DNA from: Saxidomus purpurata
Lineage: Eukaryota > Mollusca > Bivalvia > Venerida > Veneridae
Direction: 5' to 3'
DNA: 64,000 nt
Assembly (NCBI GenBank): GCA_022818135.1
Contig: JAFMSR010000003.1
Coordinates: 37,368,854-37,432,853 of the forward strand
A model generated the notes under the pieces. It made no database searches. It worked only from the letters and a program-made list of their open reading frames with translations, and was not told where the DNA came from. Position 1 is the first letter of the stretch. Each line of letters begins with the position of its first letter. A program made the translations under genes and the position numbers. Shown piece after piece: positions 39,801 to 54,800 of the stretch.

Positions 39801-42800
39801 TGTTAACAGCTCATCCAAGTCTCTTAGATACATGGAGGAAAATAGGGCTACGGATCTCTGGTATGATCTTCCTGTTGGTCAGGTAAGTCTCAGTTAGCCA
39901 GTAACAAAAACTTATGGAATTGTATTTGTACTGCACTATGTGCAATTCGACCAGCGGCTGAATGTATTCTGTTGTAGACCTTGAGATTTACAGAATTTCC
40001 AGTGTTCACTATCCTGGCCTGTGATAGAAAGTTATCATTGACTGTTCAGTGTTCACCATTCTTTCCTGTGATAGAAAGTTAGCAATGACTATTTGTATTT
40101 TAAGTGTTTACCATTCTGGCCTGTGATATAAAGTTATCAATGACTATTTATATTTTCAGTGTTCACCATTCTGTCCTCTGATGGAAAGTTAGCAATGACT
40201 ATTTATATTTTCAGTGTTCATCATTCTGTCCTGTGATGGAAAGTTAGCAATGACTATTTGTATTTCAGTGTTCACCATTCTGTCCTGTGATGGAAAGTTA
40301 GCAATGACTATTTATATTTTCAGTGTTCACCATTCTGTCCTGTGATGGAAAGTTAGCAATGACTATTTGTATTTTCAGTGTTCACCATTCTGGCCTGTGA
40401 CAGAAAGCTACAATATGTTTGTTAAATATGAGAGAAGCAATGTTGTGTCTCAGCATTTCCCATTCAGATATTTCAGCAACACAGTGTTACGCATGGAGAA
40501 TGGAGTAAGTAAATAATCACCTGTAATATTCTTGTCTAAGAGCTAGAGGTGCAGCTAATAACCAAAAATTAAACTGGAAAATGACAAATTTAGGAGTGAA
40601 ATTAATTGGAATTTTAATTTTTTTGTTTGTTTTGTAATTCAATTGTAGAAAGCTAGTGTCTTCTGTTTGGAAATCCAGAGAATTCCCTAATTTATCTGAC
40701 TGATTGTTTGACTCAGTTGAACTAAGTCAAACAGGTTGTAGTTTTATTCACAAAATTCCTCAATATTGAAAAAATATTTCTATTTTTAAAATGAAAGCAA
40801 AGAGTAGTTGTGGGCCAAGATGGCAAGTGGAATTGCTTGCCTTGGCTAGCAGTTGACCACTGTAAGTTTGATCTCTGTTGTCATCAAATCTCCACATTAA
40901 ATCTTATCTGGGTGGTTGAAGTGACCAAGGTGAACAGCTGTATCACCCTCCTGCCTTGCAACCATAGCATTCAATGAAATCCTTAAAACAAACAACAAAC
41001 CAATGAATCAGTAATACTTTTGTGGTTCCTAAGAGCAGTATGTATGCACATGATACACACCTTCATTTTTAGGACCATAACCAGTTCTCAAAGTAATCTA
41101 ATTATACCCCGCGAACACACAGCTTGTCTGTCCGTCTGTCTGTAGACGGAATCTTGTGGATGCTAAATCTCCAAAATCCCTTTTCAGAATTTAATGATAC
41201 TTCACAGAAGTGATAAGTACTATGCCTTGTTGTGCATGGTCCATGTTTCGGGTCACTAGGTCAAGGTCATAGGGTCTCAACATAATAAAACTTCTTAATG
41301 TCAAAAACCCCTGGTCAGAATTTAATTGTACTTCATAGAAGTGATAAGTACCATGTCTTAAGATATGCAGGTCCAATAATAAAAACATCAAATGTTACAT
41401 AGATTTTATATACTGTGCCAGCGGGGCTTCATCACCTTCAGTGATAGTTCTAGTTTATTCATAGCCCATAACAAACCAGGCATGATTGTTGAAACATCAC
41501 CTATAAACTAAAGTATTGAAGAGGAGTTGATACAAGTTTCATTGTAACTATGTACCTCACAATTTCAGACAGCATTATGTGTGATGGTATCAGGTGGGAC
41601 TCAGAACCCTATCACCGTACAGTTTGAGGACTATGATGTAGGGGACACACCTGCCAGGGTAGATAACTTCTGTGATGATGTCTTTATAAAGATACATCAA
41701 AAGTAAGTCAATAAAATATTCAGTATATTCAAAATTCATCATCAAAACTGTATTGTTTGTCTATTTGCAAACTGATTGAAAGTCATTGAGTTACATATAG
41801 CATGGTCATGTTTGTAAGTCTCTCAAACAATGGTATCATATCAGGAAATGACCAAAAGTAGAGATTAAGTAAAACTTCCGTAAATTTTAAATAGATGGGT
41901 AAATCATTTCTTATATTCAGGTATTCTTCTTTATGTAAAGGGGGGGGGGGGGGGTTTTTTTTTTTTTTGCCTTTTTTTTTTTTGGGTGGGGGCCTTTTCC
42001 CTTGTTTTGATTTGTTTGTTTAAAGTAGAGATTAAGTAGAATTTCCAAATTTTAATAGATTAATATTCTTATGTAAAAAGTAAGATAAACTGGTGTGAAT
42101 ATTTCAGCACAATAAAATTTCAGCTTGGGACAAGTGCTTCCTTAATGAGTTTGCATATTCACAAACTTTTGAATTAAAACTTTATCTCATTATTGTGTTT
42201 CCCCAATTTACAGTAAATCTTTAAAAATGAAAGATAAATTATTTTATGCCTTGATGATACAGAAACCAGAGTCAGACAACAATTCTTGCATCCAACCAAT
42301 CAGTGCTGTACACCTGGGATGATCCTACATCAGAACGTACACTCATGTGGAATATCTATGGTCGAAATAAACCAAACTTTCCTGCAGCTATTTTAAAGGT
42401 AAAATTGTTGTTACAGTTGCTGTTTTTAAAATCTTTCAATGTCTAAAGTGTGTGGAGAGTTTTAGACTAATAGTGTGAAATTAAACTTTGTTGTGCCTTG
42501 GTATGATCAGGACACACTGATGAAAGCCTTTCTACCTCAGTCTTGTGATACAATGTACTATCTTGACTGGAGGATTTATCCATTACTTTCAAGAGACTTT
42601 TTTGGAATTTGTATATTTAGCTAGGTACAAGTACTTGGTGAAAAAGATGTTTACTAAGTTGCAGGGTGGCTTGATAGCTCAGTTTGTAGTCTGCTCTGTT
42701 ATTCGAGGGCTGTAGGTATGAGTCTTGGTTGGTCCTTGATTTTTTACCAACCAGTAAAATTGTACCCACCTGTGTAACATAGGATATGATAATGATACTA

Positions 42801-45800
42801 CTTCAACACTTAAAAGAAAAACAGGAAAACCTTAACAGACTGATACAGTGTTTTTTCTGGCTTTGAAATTCAAGATAAATTCTAAATTTGTAACAGACAC
42901 AAGTTTATGGTAATAAATGGACAAGTTTTTCACAAATATTGTTGGACAAGAAAGCCTCCATAATTATGCTAACAATTTTGATCATATTTCAGGATGGCTA
43001 TGATCAAGTGAATCTCAAGTTGAAATCTCTAAAGTCATCAGGAACATTTGATTATGTTGATGCTCCTGATCAGTCAGACAGCAGTCCAGAAGGTACGTTA
43101 TATCACATAGTGGTGAATGCAATGCAGTTACCAAAATGACTGCAAAATGTTTGTCTGTTACTGTCAGTTTATCAAGTGTATATTCATTACAAATGAGTAA
43201 AATTGTCAAATTTGGTAGGATAACTGTACATGTATAGTTCTTGCCCTTGTAATTGTATTTGAATGCCCCTATGTGGGCATATTTACATTACAACGTCCGT
43301 CCATACGTTTGTCGGTCCCATTTGTTCATGTCTGAGCTGTAGCTTTGTTATGCATGAGGGGATTTACATATAACCTGGCACAAATGTTCAGCACACTAAG
43401 ATAATGTGTTGTGTGCAAGACCCATGACCCTACTTCAAATGTCAAGGTCACACTTGGACAAATTCCTGTATACTTATAACCCCTATCCTCCCAATGTCAT
43501 GGGTGAAAGAATTTCAAAATAAATTGACACAAATGTTCAACTCATGGAGATGAAGTGTTGCATGCAAGTACAGGGTCCACTACTTGAAGACATTTACAGT
43601 TCTTGTAATTCTTATCTTATATCATGATTCTGTTGTCAATTTACTAGATGACTCGGATGAAGTTGATGGATTGCTTGGAAGGCTAGATGAGTCTCTCATT
43701 GGGAAAACTCGCAGTGACAAACTTGTCATTTTCTGGGTCTCCTATCTGGATCACCAGCAAAGGGTTTTACTCTTCACACAAGATGAAAGGGTCGCCAAGG
43801 GGGCTAGAAAGGTAAGGGTGTTTCTTTAATTGATGTTTACATGGAGCATTTGCTGTTGTAAACAAGGCATTATTTTTGTTTGTAAAACAGTTTAAGTTGA
43901 ATTCTGAATTATAGTGTTGCTTTTGATGTTGTGCACAGGATATCTAGGAATATAATGTTGCCATGGTTACATTTATGTGTAAATAATGTGTTAAATCTGA
44001 ATGTAAACATTTTGTAAACATGGATGTACTATGCTACTATTATGTAAATGCCCACAAAGAAGACTGGATTTTTGTTTTTACTACACAATGATTATGTGTA
44101 TTTAGTTATTTTTACCATGGCAATATACTTAATGAAGTGATGTATCAAAATGGAGACATGATGTTGTTGGGCTCAGTTACACAGAAGTAAGCGAAGTATT
44201 GACCTTAGAATCATACACATTGTTGTCAGACTCTGTAACCATGGTACCCAAGACATTGTTGCTATGGTAACATAAAAATGAAGTCAGGCATTGCTCTTCT
44301 AGGACATGTATGCTACATTATTGCAAAAAAGGTGTTATCTTTAAAGATAAAGAAAAGAATTGCTTGTTTATTAAAAAGAAACTGTTCTGTGAGTTAAGGC
44401 TGAAGAAAAACTGCTATCTTTGCCCAGTTACATGTGTTAGCAAACTTTGTAATATCCAGACTGTGTAAAGGTATTATTATGTTATAGTTATACACTTGTC
44501 TTTTGAAGTGACCAGTCTGCTTGATATACCATTGAGACATGCAAATTTAAAATTGTGATGTATCTGTGTTTTGAATTATTATCCTATGATTATGTGATAT
44601 GTTGTGACCTCTTGGTTATGTGCTAACCCCTGCATGTATGGATTGCATGATTAGTTTTTGTTTGGTACTATAAATACTTGGGCTTAAGTTGAGTTGTATG
44701 TAAAGCATAATGATTATGCCAGTATACATGTGCAATTTAAGAATTTAATCATTAACTATATATATGTCCTTATTTCAAATTCATTAAAGAACAAAAATGG
44801 GACTCAACTTATAGTCCTGTTGGCCGTTATGGTCAAGTTTTTATAGAACTTAACTGTACAGTACATATTACATGATTTTGTGGTAGGAAATTTGTCAATC
44901 ACTAAGTAGAAAAAGCTAATGTTGACTCTCTCTGATATTTTGTGTAAAACATAATGACTTTCAAAGCTGATACACATTTATATGCTTAGAGTGCATGGCA
45001 TATTGCTTTCAGATGGAAGCTCAGTCTGCTTTATGCTTGAATAAATAGCACAGCCTCTCTAAAACTTTAAGGCAGGAATATAAGCATTTATTGAATAAAG
45101 ATAAGCTTCTGGAAATGATTGAATGGGCTCGTTTGCCAATTTTAAGGTCAAGCTGGTAGTGGTAATTAGTAGTTCACAAGGTCATTCTGGGGTAAAATAG
45201 ATCTGACATCTCCTCAGTTCCCTTTCTTACTGATCATTTTCTACAGATTCTGAGTTTTGATCACTATATCATAGTAATGTAAAAAAGTTAAGATTTTAAA
45301 GCAGTTACAGCAACTATGTTTTGTTTTTTCTTTGTCATTTTGATGTGTTTTTATGCCTCTGAATGGTGGCATTTTAAAATCCCACCATCCATCTGTCTGT
45401 CCGTCTGTCCTTCTGTGTGTCCGTCCTTACATTTTTTCGTGTCCAGGCTGTAACTTTGTCATGCATTGAAGGATTTTAAAATAACTTGGCACAAATGTTC
45501 AGCACATCAAGACAATATGTCAAGGGAAAGACCCATGTCTCTACCTCAAAGGTCAAGGTCGCACTTAGAGTTTGAAAGTAATAGAATTCTTTATAAATGC
45601 ATGCATTTGTGTCTGGACTGTAACTTTGTCATGCAATGAAGGATTTTAGAATAACTAGACACAAATGTTCAGCACATCAATAGAATGTATCAAGTGCAAG
45701 ACCCACATCTCTACCTCAAAGGTCAAGGTCACACTTATGGAATCCTGTATATATGCAAACATTTGTGTCCAGGCTGTAACTTTGTCATGCATTGATTGAT

Positions 45801-48800
45801 TTTAAAGAACTTGGTACAAATTTTCAGCACATCAAGTCGATGTTTCGGGTGCAAGACCCATGTCCCTAGTCACACTAAGAGTTAAAAAGTAATGGAATAC
45901 TGTATGCATGGTAACTCTGTTATGCATGGAAGGATTTAAAATTACATGGCACAATTGTTGAGCACATGGAGAGGACGCAGACTGTGAGACACCTCTTTCG
46001 AGGGCATTCGTCACTTATGAGGGTCAGCTCTTGTTACATGATATGTGGTACAATTTTTAGATTTTGAATCAAGTTTTTACTCTCTTTAACTGATGAGTTT
46101 TGTTGTTGAATATAGATCCAGCTTTATTTTTAGTTTTATGAGGGTACATTTTTTTCCAGCAATGAATAGAATATTATGTAGAATTTCTGTACCAATGGTA
46201 TTTGGTGTATACACTATATTGTATCATTTATTTTTGGCTGCATTCCTACCTGTAGGCCCATGTTCAAGGAATAGATATCCCGCATGAGCGAGGGGTAATC
46301 CAGGTAACATCAACACTTTTTATGTCACACATGTCTTGTATTCATTCATGTAGATTTATCCTATACCAGCTAATAACTGTTGGCAAAATGTCTAGTTTTT
46401 GCTTAGAGACTTAGTATTTAACATATTGGACTAATTGTACCTCCAAGTCTCCGAGTGAAGAGCTATGGAACTTTTTAGACTTACCAAATCCTGTCACATA
46501 CTATCCTGTATTTTGACAAACTTGCTTGTGTGTATTATGTGTGAAATACACAAATGTGCTCAGCACATATGTTCAATGAGACATGTTGCTATATTTTGCT
46601 AGATTCCCATTTAATTTGTAAAACAGACTAGTAGATTTTTCTATTTGACGATTAAAATAGCAAAAGCACACAACTAACGCAGGTTGAGTTGAACTTATTC
46701 TGGTAAACTGCACATGTACCTTCATTTCGACTCCACAAGGTTTTCTTCAAAGATATACAGGTACCAATTATTACCAATTGTACAGTATCGTTAGTTGTTT
46801 TATAGGAATCACTCAGAAAATTGACCATCAATTAGAAAACAATAAAAGGTCAAATTATTTGAGAGCTGAGAGGGTTACATTGAAAGATGTTGAGCCCCTC
46901 TCTTTAATTAAGTGTTCTTTTGAAGGAAATACTGTACCAACACAGTTGAAGAAAGTAGCCCATCTATTTCTGTATGTTAACTGTGTGTCAGTCAAATAAA
47001 CCACACTATTATAAAGTTTGCCAGGAAGGTGCATGAGTACCCTAACACAAAAAATCATGCAGTTTTACGGTACTTTTGTAGGATATTTTACACCAAAATT
47101 CAGCAAGCGAGACATACTAAAGAATTAACGCAATGTGTATTCATATACTATTTAATTCACTAATTTTTCAGATACATTTTTTCTTAAATGATTTTACTTC
47201 AACCTTGTTGCCCATATGTCAGAACAAACTGATCCAGTAGCAAGAAAGCAGTTAGAGGATATTCCATACATTTAACCAGCATGTTATCATTATCACTTCC
47301 ATATTTTTATCAAAAATACCGATTTTTGTAAATATTTGTTGTAGTTTTAAACATGACGTAACAAGTAGCAACGAACAAATTAAAATGAAAGAAACCATTA
47401 GGTAACCATAACAACTTGATTGTTTGTTCTGACAGAGCCATCCACTATTAGAGTTTCTCCTGCTTACAGTGCTTTTGGTGTTGTGTTGTGCAGACATGTT
47501 GATGTTGTTTTGTGCAGACCGTGTTGGTGTTGTGTTGTCACATTGCAGCATAAAAGTACATTACTCTGATCATTTCTTACCATACCAGATTCACATGACA
47601 GATCCCAATACATGTAACGTAGTCAATGTAACAGAACCATTTAAAGTAACTATGTTAGTTAGTATGTACTGTTGGCATCGGGCTATAAAACCATGCTTCC
47701 CAATTCTGCATATTTCCACTGTGAAAGTCATAATAGAAGCATAATCATGGGGGTATAATATTATTCTAAAAGGGAGACGTTAACTAATTTCAAATTTTTC
47801 AAATTCACAATTGCTAGGGTTCAATGCAAAACATTTGTAAGTCCATCTATACTTTATATGACTGTAATCAACACCCAACTCTAGTTTTAATCTATGCTGT
47901 GTGTCTTTTTAGCTCACACGGACACAGAGTGCTCGAATACATCTATTTCTATTGCCTGATGTCCATTGTCCATCCCTTTTCAGTCAACATTTACTTTGTG
48001 AACACTCTAGAGGCCATGATTCTAAAACAATCATTATGAAATTTGGTCTGAATGTTTGTCTTGATGAGCCCGAGGTCAAGTTTGAAACTAGACCACATGA
48101 ATTAAAACTTGAAGTCACTATGTCAATCATAGAAAAACTTTGTGAACACTCTGGAGGCCACACTTCATCTCTTACCAGCATGAAAATGGGTCAGAGTGTT
48201 TATCTTGATTAACTCAGAGGTTATTGTGAAACTGGGTCACATGGGATCAAAAACCAGGCCACCAGGTCAAATCATAGAAAACCTTGTGAATATTCTAATT
48301 TTTGACATTACATTGTATTAATGAAAGTCAGTCTGAATATTATTTTTTATGAACTCTATCTCAAGTTTTAAACTGGACAAGGTTAAGTTAAAAAAAAAGT
48401 GCATCATCCAGTCTAATCTGTTTGTGGAGCCGTCGTGGCGCAGTGGTAGCATGTTGCCTCAGGATTGAAGGGTCCCAGGTTCGATCTCCACCATAGCCAT
48501 GCCGGTAGTGTTCTTAGGCAAGACATAAGTAATTCCACATTGCCTCTCTCTCTTTGAGGTTGATTCTATCTGGAATGGGTCTCGAGAGCATTTAATCTAA
48601 GTTGTTAGAACTTGTTTCGCAGTAGAGAATAAATAAATTAGTTAAAATTAAATAAAGCCCCTCTCTTTAATTAAGTGTTCTTTTGAAGGAAATACTGTAC
48701 CAACACAGTTGAAGAAAGTAGCCCATCTATTTCTGTATGTTAACTGTGTGTTAAATAGATCGACACGTTGTCAGTCAAATAAACCACACTATTATAAAGT

Positions 48801-51800
48801 TTGCCAGGAAGGTGCATGAGTACCCTAACACAAAAAATCATGCAGTTTTACGGTACTTTTGTAGGATATTTTACACCAAAATTCAGCAAGCGAGACATAC
48901 TAAAGAATTAACGCAATGTGTATTCATATACTATTTAATTCACTAATTTTTCAGATACATTTTTTCTTAAATGATTTTACTTCAACCTTGTTGCCCATAT
49001 GTCAGAACAAACTGATCAAGTAGCAAGAAAGCAGTTAGAGGATATTCCATACATTTAACCGACATGTTATCATTATCACTTCCATATTTTTATCAAAAAT
49101 ACCGATTTTTGTAAATATTTGTTGTAGTTTTAAACATGACGTAACAAGTAGCAACGAACAAATTAAAATGAAAGAAACCATTAGGTGACCATAGCAACTT
49201 GATTGTTTTGTTCTGACAGAGCCATCCACTATTAGAGTTTCTCCTGCTTACAGTGATAGTGCTTTTGGTGTTGTGTTGTGCAGACATGTTGATGTTGTTT
49301 TGTGCAGACCGTGTTGGTGTTGTGTTGTCACATTGCAGCATAAAAGTACATTACTCTGATCATTTCTTACCATACCAGATTCACATGACAGATCCCAATA
49401 CATGTAACGTAGTCAATGTAACAGAACCATTTAAAGTAACTATGTTAGTTAGTATGTACTGTTGGCATCGGGCTATAAAACCATGCTTCCCAATTCTGCA
49501 TATTTCCACTGTGAAATTGCTAGGGATCAATGCAAAACATTTGTAAGTCCATCTATACTTTATATGACTGTAATCAACACCTAACTCTATAAATTAGTTA
49601 AAATTAAATAAAGGTTTGTAATTATTGAAATCTCTTTACCTTATGTTAAATATGTAAGTCCAGTGTATTTTGCAAATCTTCTTTTAGGTGAGCAATAAAG
49701 GGCCATCTTGGCCCACTTGTGTGCTATATTTTATGCAAAATAGAGGATGATTGAGGTGACAAGTAAGGATATGCAATGTACATGGATAGAACTCTGCATG
49801 TTCATACTGAGAGAAGTTGGGGAGTTTATTTATGTCCTCTATTGTGACTTTTACAGTCATTCAGACCATTCTTAGTATATAGTCTGCCCGTATTGCTGCT
49901 GGGAACTGGGAACATAAAATCTCTTCCTTGGATAACATTCGAAGATTCCAAATATACTTCATAACAAAGCCTGTTTCCATTCTTTATGGTTTTATTATAA
50001 AATTTTATTAGAAGTTTTTGTGCTTTTTATTACAAATTTTGTCAGTTTTTGCCAACCATACTTTTTAAGCCCCCCACAAAGTGGGGTGCATATAGCGTTG
50101 CACTTGTCCGTCCGTCCGTCAGTCCGTCGGTCCGTCCGCCCGTCCGTCCGTCCGTCCTGCTGTCCCGAAATCTTGGTGAGCAACCTCCTCTTAAACCGGA
50201 TGGCAGATTTTGCTTAAACTTCCAGGGATGAACAACCTTAATGTGTAGATGGTAGTAAAGGAAGGAATTTTCGCGGCAACCAAATTTAAACGAATTATGG
50301 CCCTTTGTTGATTTTTACTACTATATATATCTTGTGAACGCAACTCCTCTTAAACCGGATGGCAGATTTTGCTTAAACTTCCAGGGATGAACAACCTTAA
50401 TGTGTAGATGGTAGTAAAGAAAGGAATTTTTGCTGCGACCAAATTTAACAGAATTATGGCCCTTTGTTGATTTTTTCACTATATACTATGTAGAAATTTT
50501 GTGAACGCAACTCCTCTTAAACCGGATGGCAGATTTTGCTTAAACTTCCAGGGATGAACAACCTTAATGTGTAGATGGCAGTAAAGGAAGGAATTTTTGC
50601 TGCGGCCGCAAATTTAACAGAATTATGGCCCTTTGTTGATTTTTTCACTATATACCATATAGAAATTTTGTGAACGCAACTCCTCTTAAACTGGTTGGCA
50701 GATTTTGCTTAAACTTCCAGGGATGAACAACCTTAATGTGTAGATGGTAGTAAAGGAAGGAATTTTTGTTGCGACCAAATTTAACAGAATTATGGCCCTT
50801 TGTTAAGTTTTTCACTATATACCATATAGAAATATTGTGAACGCAACTCCTCTTAAACCGGATGGCAGATTTTGCTTAAACTTCCAGGGATGAACAGCTT
50901 TAATGTGTAGATGGTAGTAAAGGAAGAAATTTTTGTTGCGACCAAATTTAACAGAATTATGGCCCTTTGTTGATTTTTCACTATATACCATATAAATTTG
51001 TTGCGGCCAAATTTAACAGAATTATGGCCCTTTGTTGATTTTTTCACTATATACCATATAAATAATTGAACATATAAATTTTACATTTGTAATTTAATTT
51101 AACATGTACATAAGGTTACCTGTAGATCATTTTAGGTATATGTACAGAAATGAAACAGTGGAATGAAAAAGTTCCACATAAAAATCTTACATACAGATAT
51201 GCTTGCTCTTGTTTATGAGCACATCTGCACAGTGGGGGCATCCGTGTCCTTTGGACACAATTCTAGTTAAGCACTATTTGCAATGGGTATTCATAAGTGC
51301 TTCTTTACCAGTATCAGTTTACCATAGTGATAGATGCTCATATGTAGCTCCATAAACTAGAAACCAACAGATTTTCTTTTTACAAAAAACGGCCAAAAAT
51401 GGTGCTTAATCTTACAATTTTTTGTCTGTTGAAGTAGAGATAAAAATCATTGATCTCTGAGTGTTCAGTTTTGATATTAAAGCAGTCCAGTAACAGGAAG
51501 CCAGAGATTGCTGACTGGTCTTAAAGAAGGTTTTATATTTTCAGATGAATGAAGCTGAGCAGGCAAGTTCTGTAGTGTTTGTCTCCCTTGACGGTATCTG
51601 CGTATCCATGATGAACAAAGCTTATGAAGAGGTGGCGCTGCTGTCACTGTCAAGCGTTCCAGCTACATGGGAAGTGGAGGTGAATAATCGTTGGAAAATG
51701 TTGAATGTTGAACTACAGACTTGGTTGGAGGACCAGTGGAAAAATAAACAGACTCATGCAAGTTTACAGGAACAGTTTGAGGTATACAAATCTTTCTAGA

Positions 51801-54800
51801 TATATCTGTCACAGTCAAGGATGATCCAAAACTTTATATTGAATAGTTAGACCAAAGAATTTTTTGTGTGCTCATAAAAGGAAGATAAAAAAAGTAGAAT
51901 TTATGATTTACCACTGCACTTATTAATCCAGATCATGATAAATTATAGACTTTGTACACTTTTAATTTCCTTTAGTACTTTTAAAAGTTCTGACATTGTT
52001 GTAACTTATCAATTTCAAAAAAAAATTTTTAACTGCTATAGAGTGGAGCCACCAAAATGTAGTGGTAGAGCATTCACCAAAAGATCAGAGTGTCCGGGTT
52101 TTGATCCCCACAAATGCTATGGTGGTATTGTCCTGAGGCAAAACACATTAATTCCACATTGCCTCTCTCTTTCTTCAAGGATAATAATCAATTCCCTAAG
52201 TTGTAAGGGTTTGTTTCACAAATTATTCATAAATTTTCAAATTTTGCTGTCCTTAAGTAAGTACTAAAATCTGAAAATAATTAACAATTGTAATGGGTAA
52301 TCCTGTATGAACAATAAAAGATGGGTTTTTTTGCAGGCTGACCTAAGCAAGATGCAGATGTTGAAGCCATACATGGGAGCCTTAAGGAGATGTTACAGCC
52401 CTGGACTCTGGTTCAATTATCGTGCTTCACAACATCATATGTCCTTACATGCAAAAGTTCAGAAAGTGCAGGTATGAGCAATGGTTGATAAAAAAAATCA
52501 AAGATTTAACTCAGTAGTTTTTTGCTTTCACTCTGTAAGATATGATTATGATTATTAAGGTATGAATTAAGTCCTTGGGTATTTTACCGCATATTTTATT
52601 TTGTGCTTTCAGCATTTTTAGAAGCTATAAGACAGGCTTGTATTGCAGTACATTTAGTTGTACATGAACTTGTAGGAGATATGCATCATTTTATGCAGTT
52701 TTGTTGTCATAGTGGGTACACAAGTAGTATTATACATTTGATAGTTTGCATAAAACAGATATATTGTTTGAAATAAAAATAATAAATCTTCACATGGAAG
52801 ATTGTGCCTGAAAAACATGCTTAAAACAAATGATATATAAGTCAAGCTACGCTGTGTGCATTGCAAACAAACCACAGCTATCATACCTTAGTAAAAGATA
52901 TTTGTGTGTTTATATACTAATTCCAGTATTTCATGTACAAAACCTTAAATTTCAGTTGGATAACCAGTTACCTGATGCATATTTCCCGACAGTCCTTTAC
53001 CCGTGTCCGACCCCAGTATACGTGGTGAGGAAGAAAGGACAGAAACCATTTATAGAAGTTGGAATGATGAGACGAACTGTGCCAGAAAACAATGTGGATA
53101 CTTTCAGGTTAGAAAGAAACATGTGTTTCATTTAGGTTTATGCTGTTTCTTTTACCATCTTTGTGTTGTGAGAACTTTACTTGATTCCTTTTTGGTACAT
53201 GCTACATCTCCACGCTTATTTTATATCTGTAACAATATTTTAGGGGAGAAGACATCTGTAACAATATTATAAGGTAGATGACATCTGTATCAATATTATG
53301 GGGGAAGATGTATCAAAAGGAAATATGGAGGAGATATAAGGGAAACATCGAACAATATTATAAAGGGAGATGTCATCTGTAGCAATGTTATAAGGGAGAG
53401 CACGACATAAGGGAAGACACCTGACAAATATAAGGAGATGACATCTGCGTTAAGGGAGACCACTAGGAGGCATCTGAGAGTAGGAGAAGAACTGAAAAAT
53501 AAGGTGGATGACATTGTTCGTTATAAGGGAGCCATTGTGTAAAGAGCGAACAATATTATAAGGAGAAGACATCTGTACAAGTGTAAAGGAGAAGACATGT
53601 AAGTGTGACATCAGTCATATTTATAAGGAGAAGACATCACAATAAGGAGAAGACATCGTGTAACAAATTTGGGTAGATGACATCTGTATCAATGTTATAA
53701 GGGGGATGGCATCTGTAGCAATGTTATAAGGGAGATGTCATCTGTATCAAAATTATAAGGGAGATGTCATCTGTAGCAATGTTATAAGGGAGATGTCATC
53801 TGTAATGATATTTTAAGGGAGATGTCATCATTCTATCAATATTATAAAGGAGATGCCATCTGTAACAATATTATAAAGGAAATGTCATCTGTAATGATAT
53901 TAAAAGGGAGATGACATCTGTAGCAATATAATAAGGGATATTACATTGGTAACAATATTATAAGAGACATGGCCATGAAGAAACACCAAACAAGATATGA
54001 AAAGAAAATGTAGAGAATCAAGGTAGAAAGTACTGTTTGCTGTATTTAAATGATTTTCATTTCTATATATAGATAGTTTAGGGTTTAAACCTGTGAATGG
54101 TGTGTTCTTCAATATTCTCACTGATACATAGAAACATTGTATTACTCTACTGACAGATATCTGAAGTTACTGGTACAAGAGTTTAACATCAAGATAGATA
54201 AAGGTTTCATGATGTCACTCTATGAAGTTTTTGCTCATCTACTTGCTGAGGAAGAATCAGAGGTTTGTATCATGACACACCCCTAACCTTTGGGAAGCAA
54301 CCTTTCAGATCATATCATACCTGTTTAGTCTCATCATTGAGAACCTATCCATTCAATAATGAAAAATCAGTGAAGGTCTAGGAAATGTGTCCTTGAAATG
54401 TTGCTACATTGTAGACAAGATTTGTACCCTTTTTGTTCACACGTGAATCTGCCATTCAGAATTGCATCTCATTACTGTAACAGTTACACAGCTCTGAATT
54501 AAATTTTCACATAAAGGTTCTTTAATTTTGATATGTGACATATATAAGAAAACATATTTTCAATGCACATAATCCCTTTTTGAAACATCTTTTAAGTGTG
54601 ATGCATGTTTCCTGTTTGCTGTATTTTTTTGTCTCTGAAAATAAAGTTAAATTGCAGTTGCTAGAGGTATTCCCCCTTTACAACTATAGAATCTCTTCCA
54701 TTGCTTAGGCATCACTACTTGTGTAGACTGTTTGCTGTTGATTAATAGTTCCACAGGGAATTGATTAGAATATTACAAAAACAATTGTAGTTCTAAAATA

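Larger units (their letters stand above)
47910..49720 (+). mobile_element. TAGCTCAC-type repeat element, host of a nested SINE and duplication
   Basis: Starts TAGCTCACACGGACACAGAG, ends TAGGTGAGCAATAAAGGGCC ATCTTGGCCCACTTGT. Its body (47910-48420 and 49614-49720) is interrupted by the SINE at 48424 and by duplication copy 2. Confidence 0.6.

Noticed and set aside
47252..47744. ORFs of 91-99 residues duplicated at 49093-49546
   Set aside because: Overlapping ORFs on opposite strands in a duplicated noncoding segment; no splice sites in phase with VPS13 and no recognisable domain.
48424..48500. Functional tRNA gene
   Set aside because: A and B boxes are present but acceptor and anticodon stems do not pair properly, and a SINE body follows; a second copy exists at 52041.
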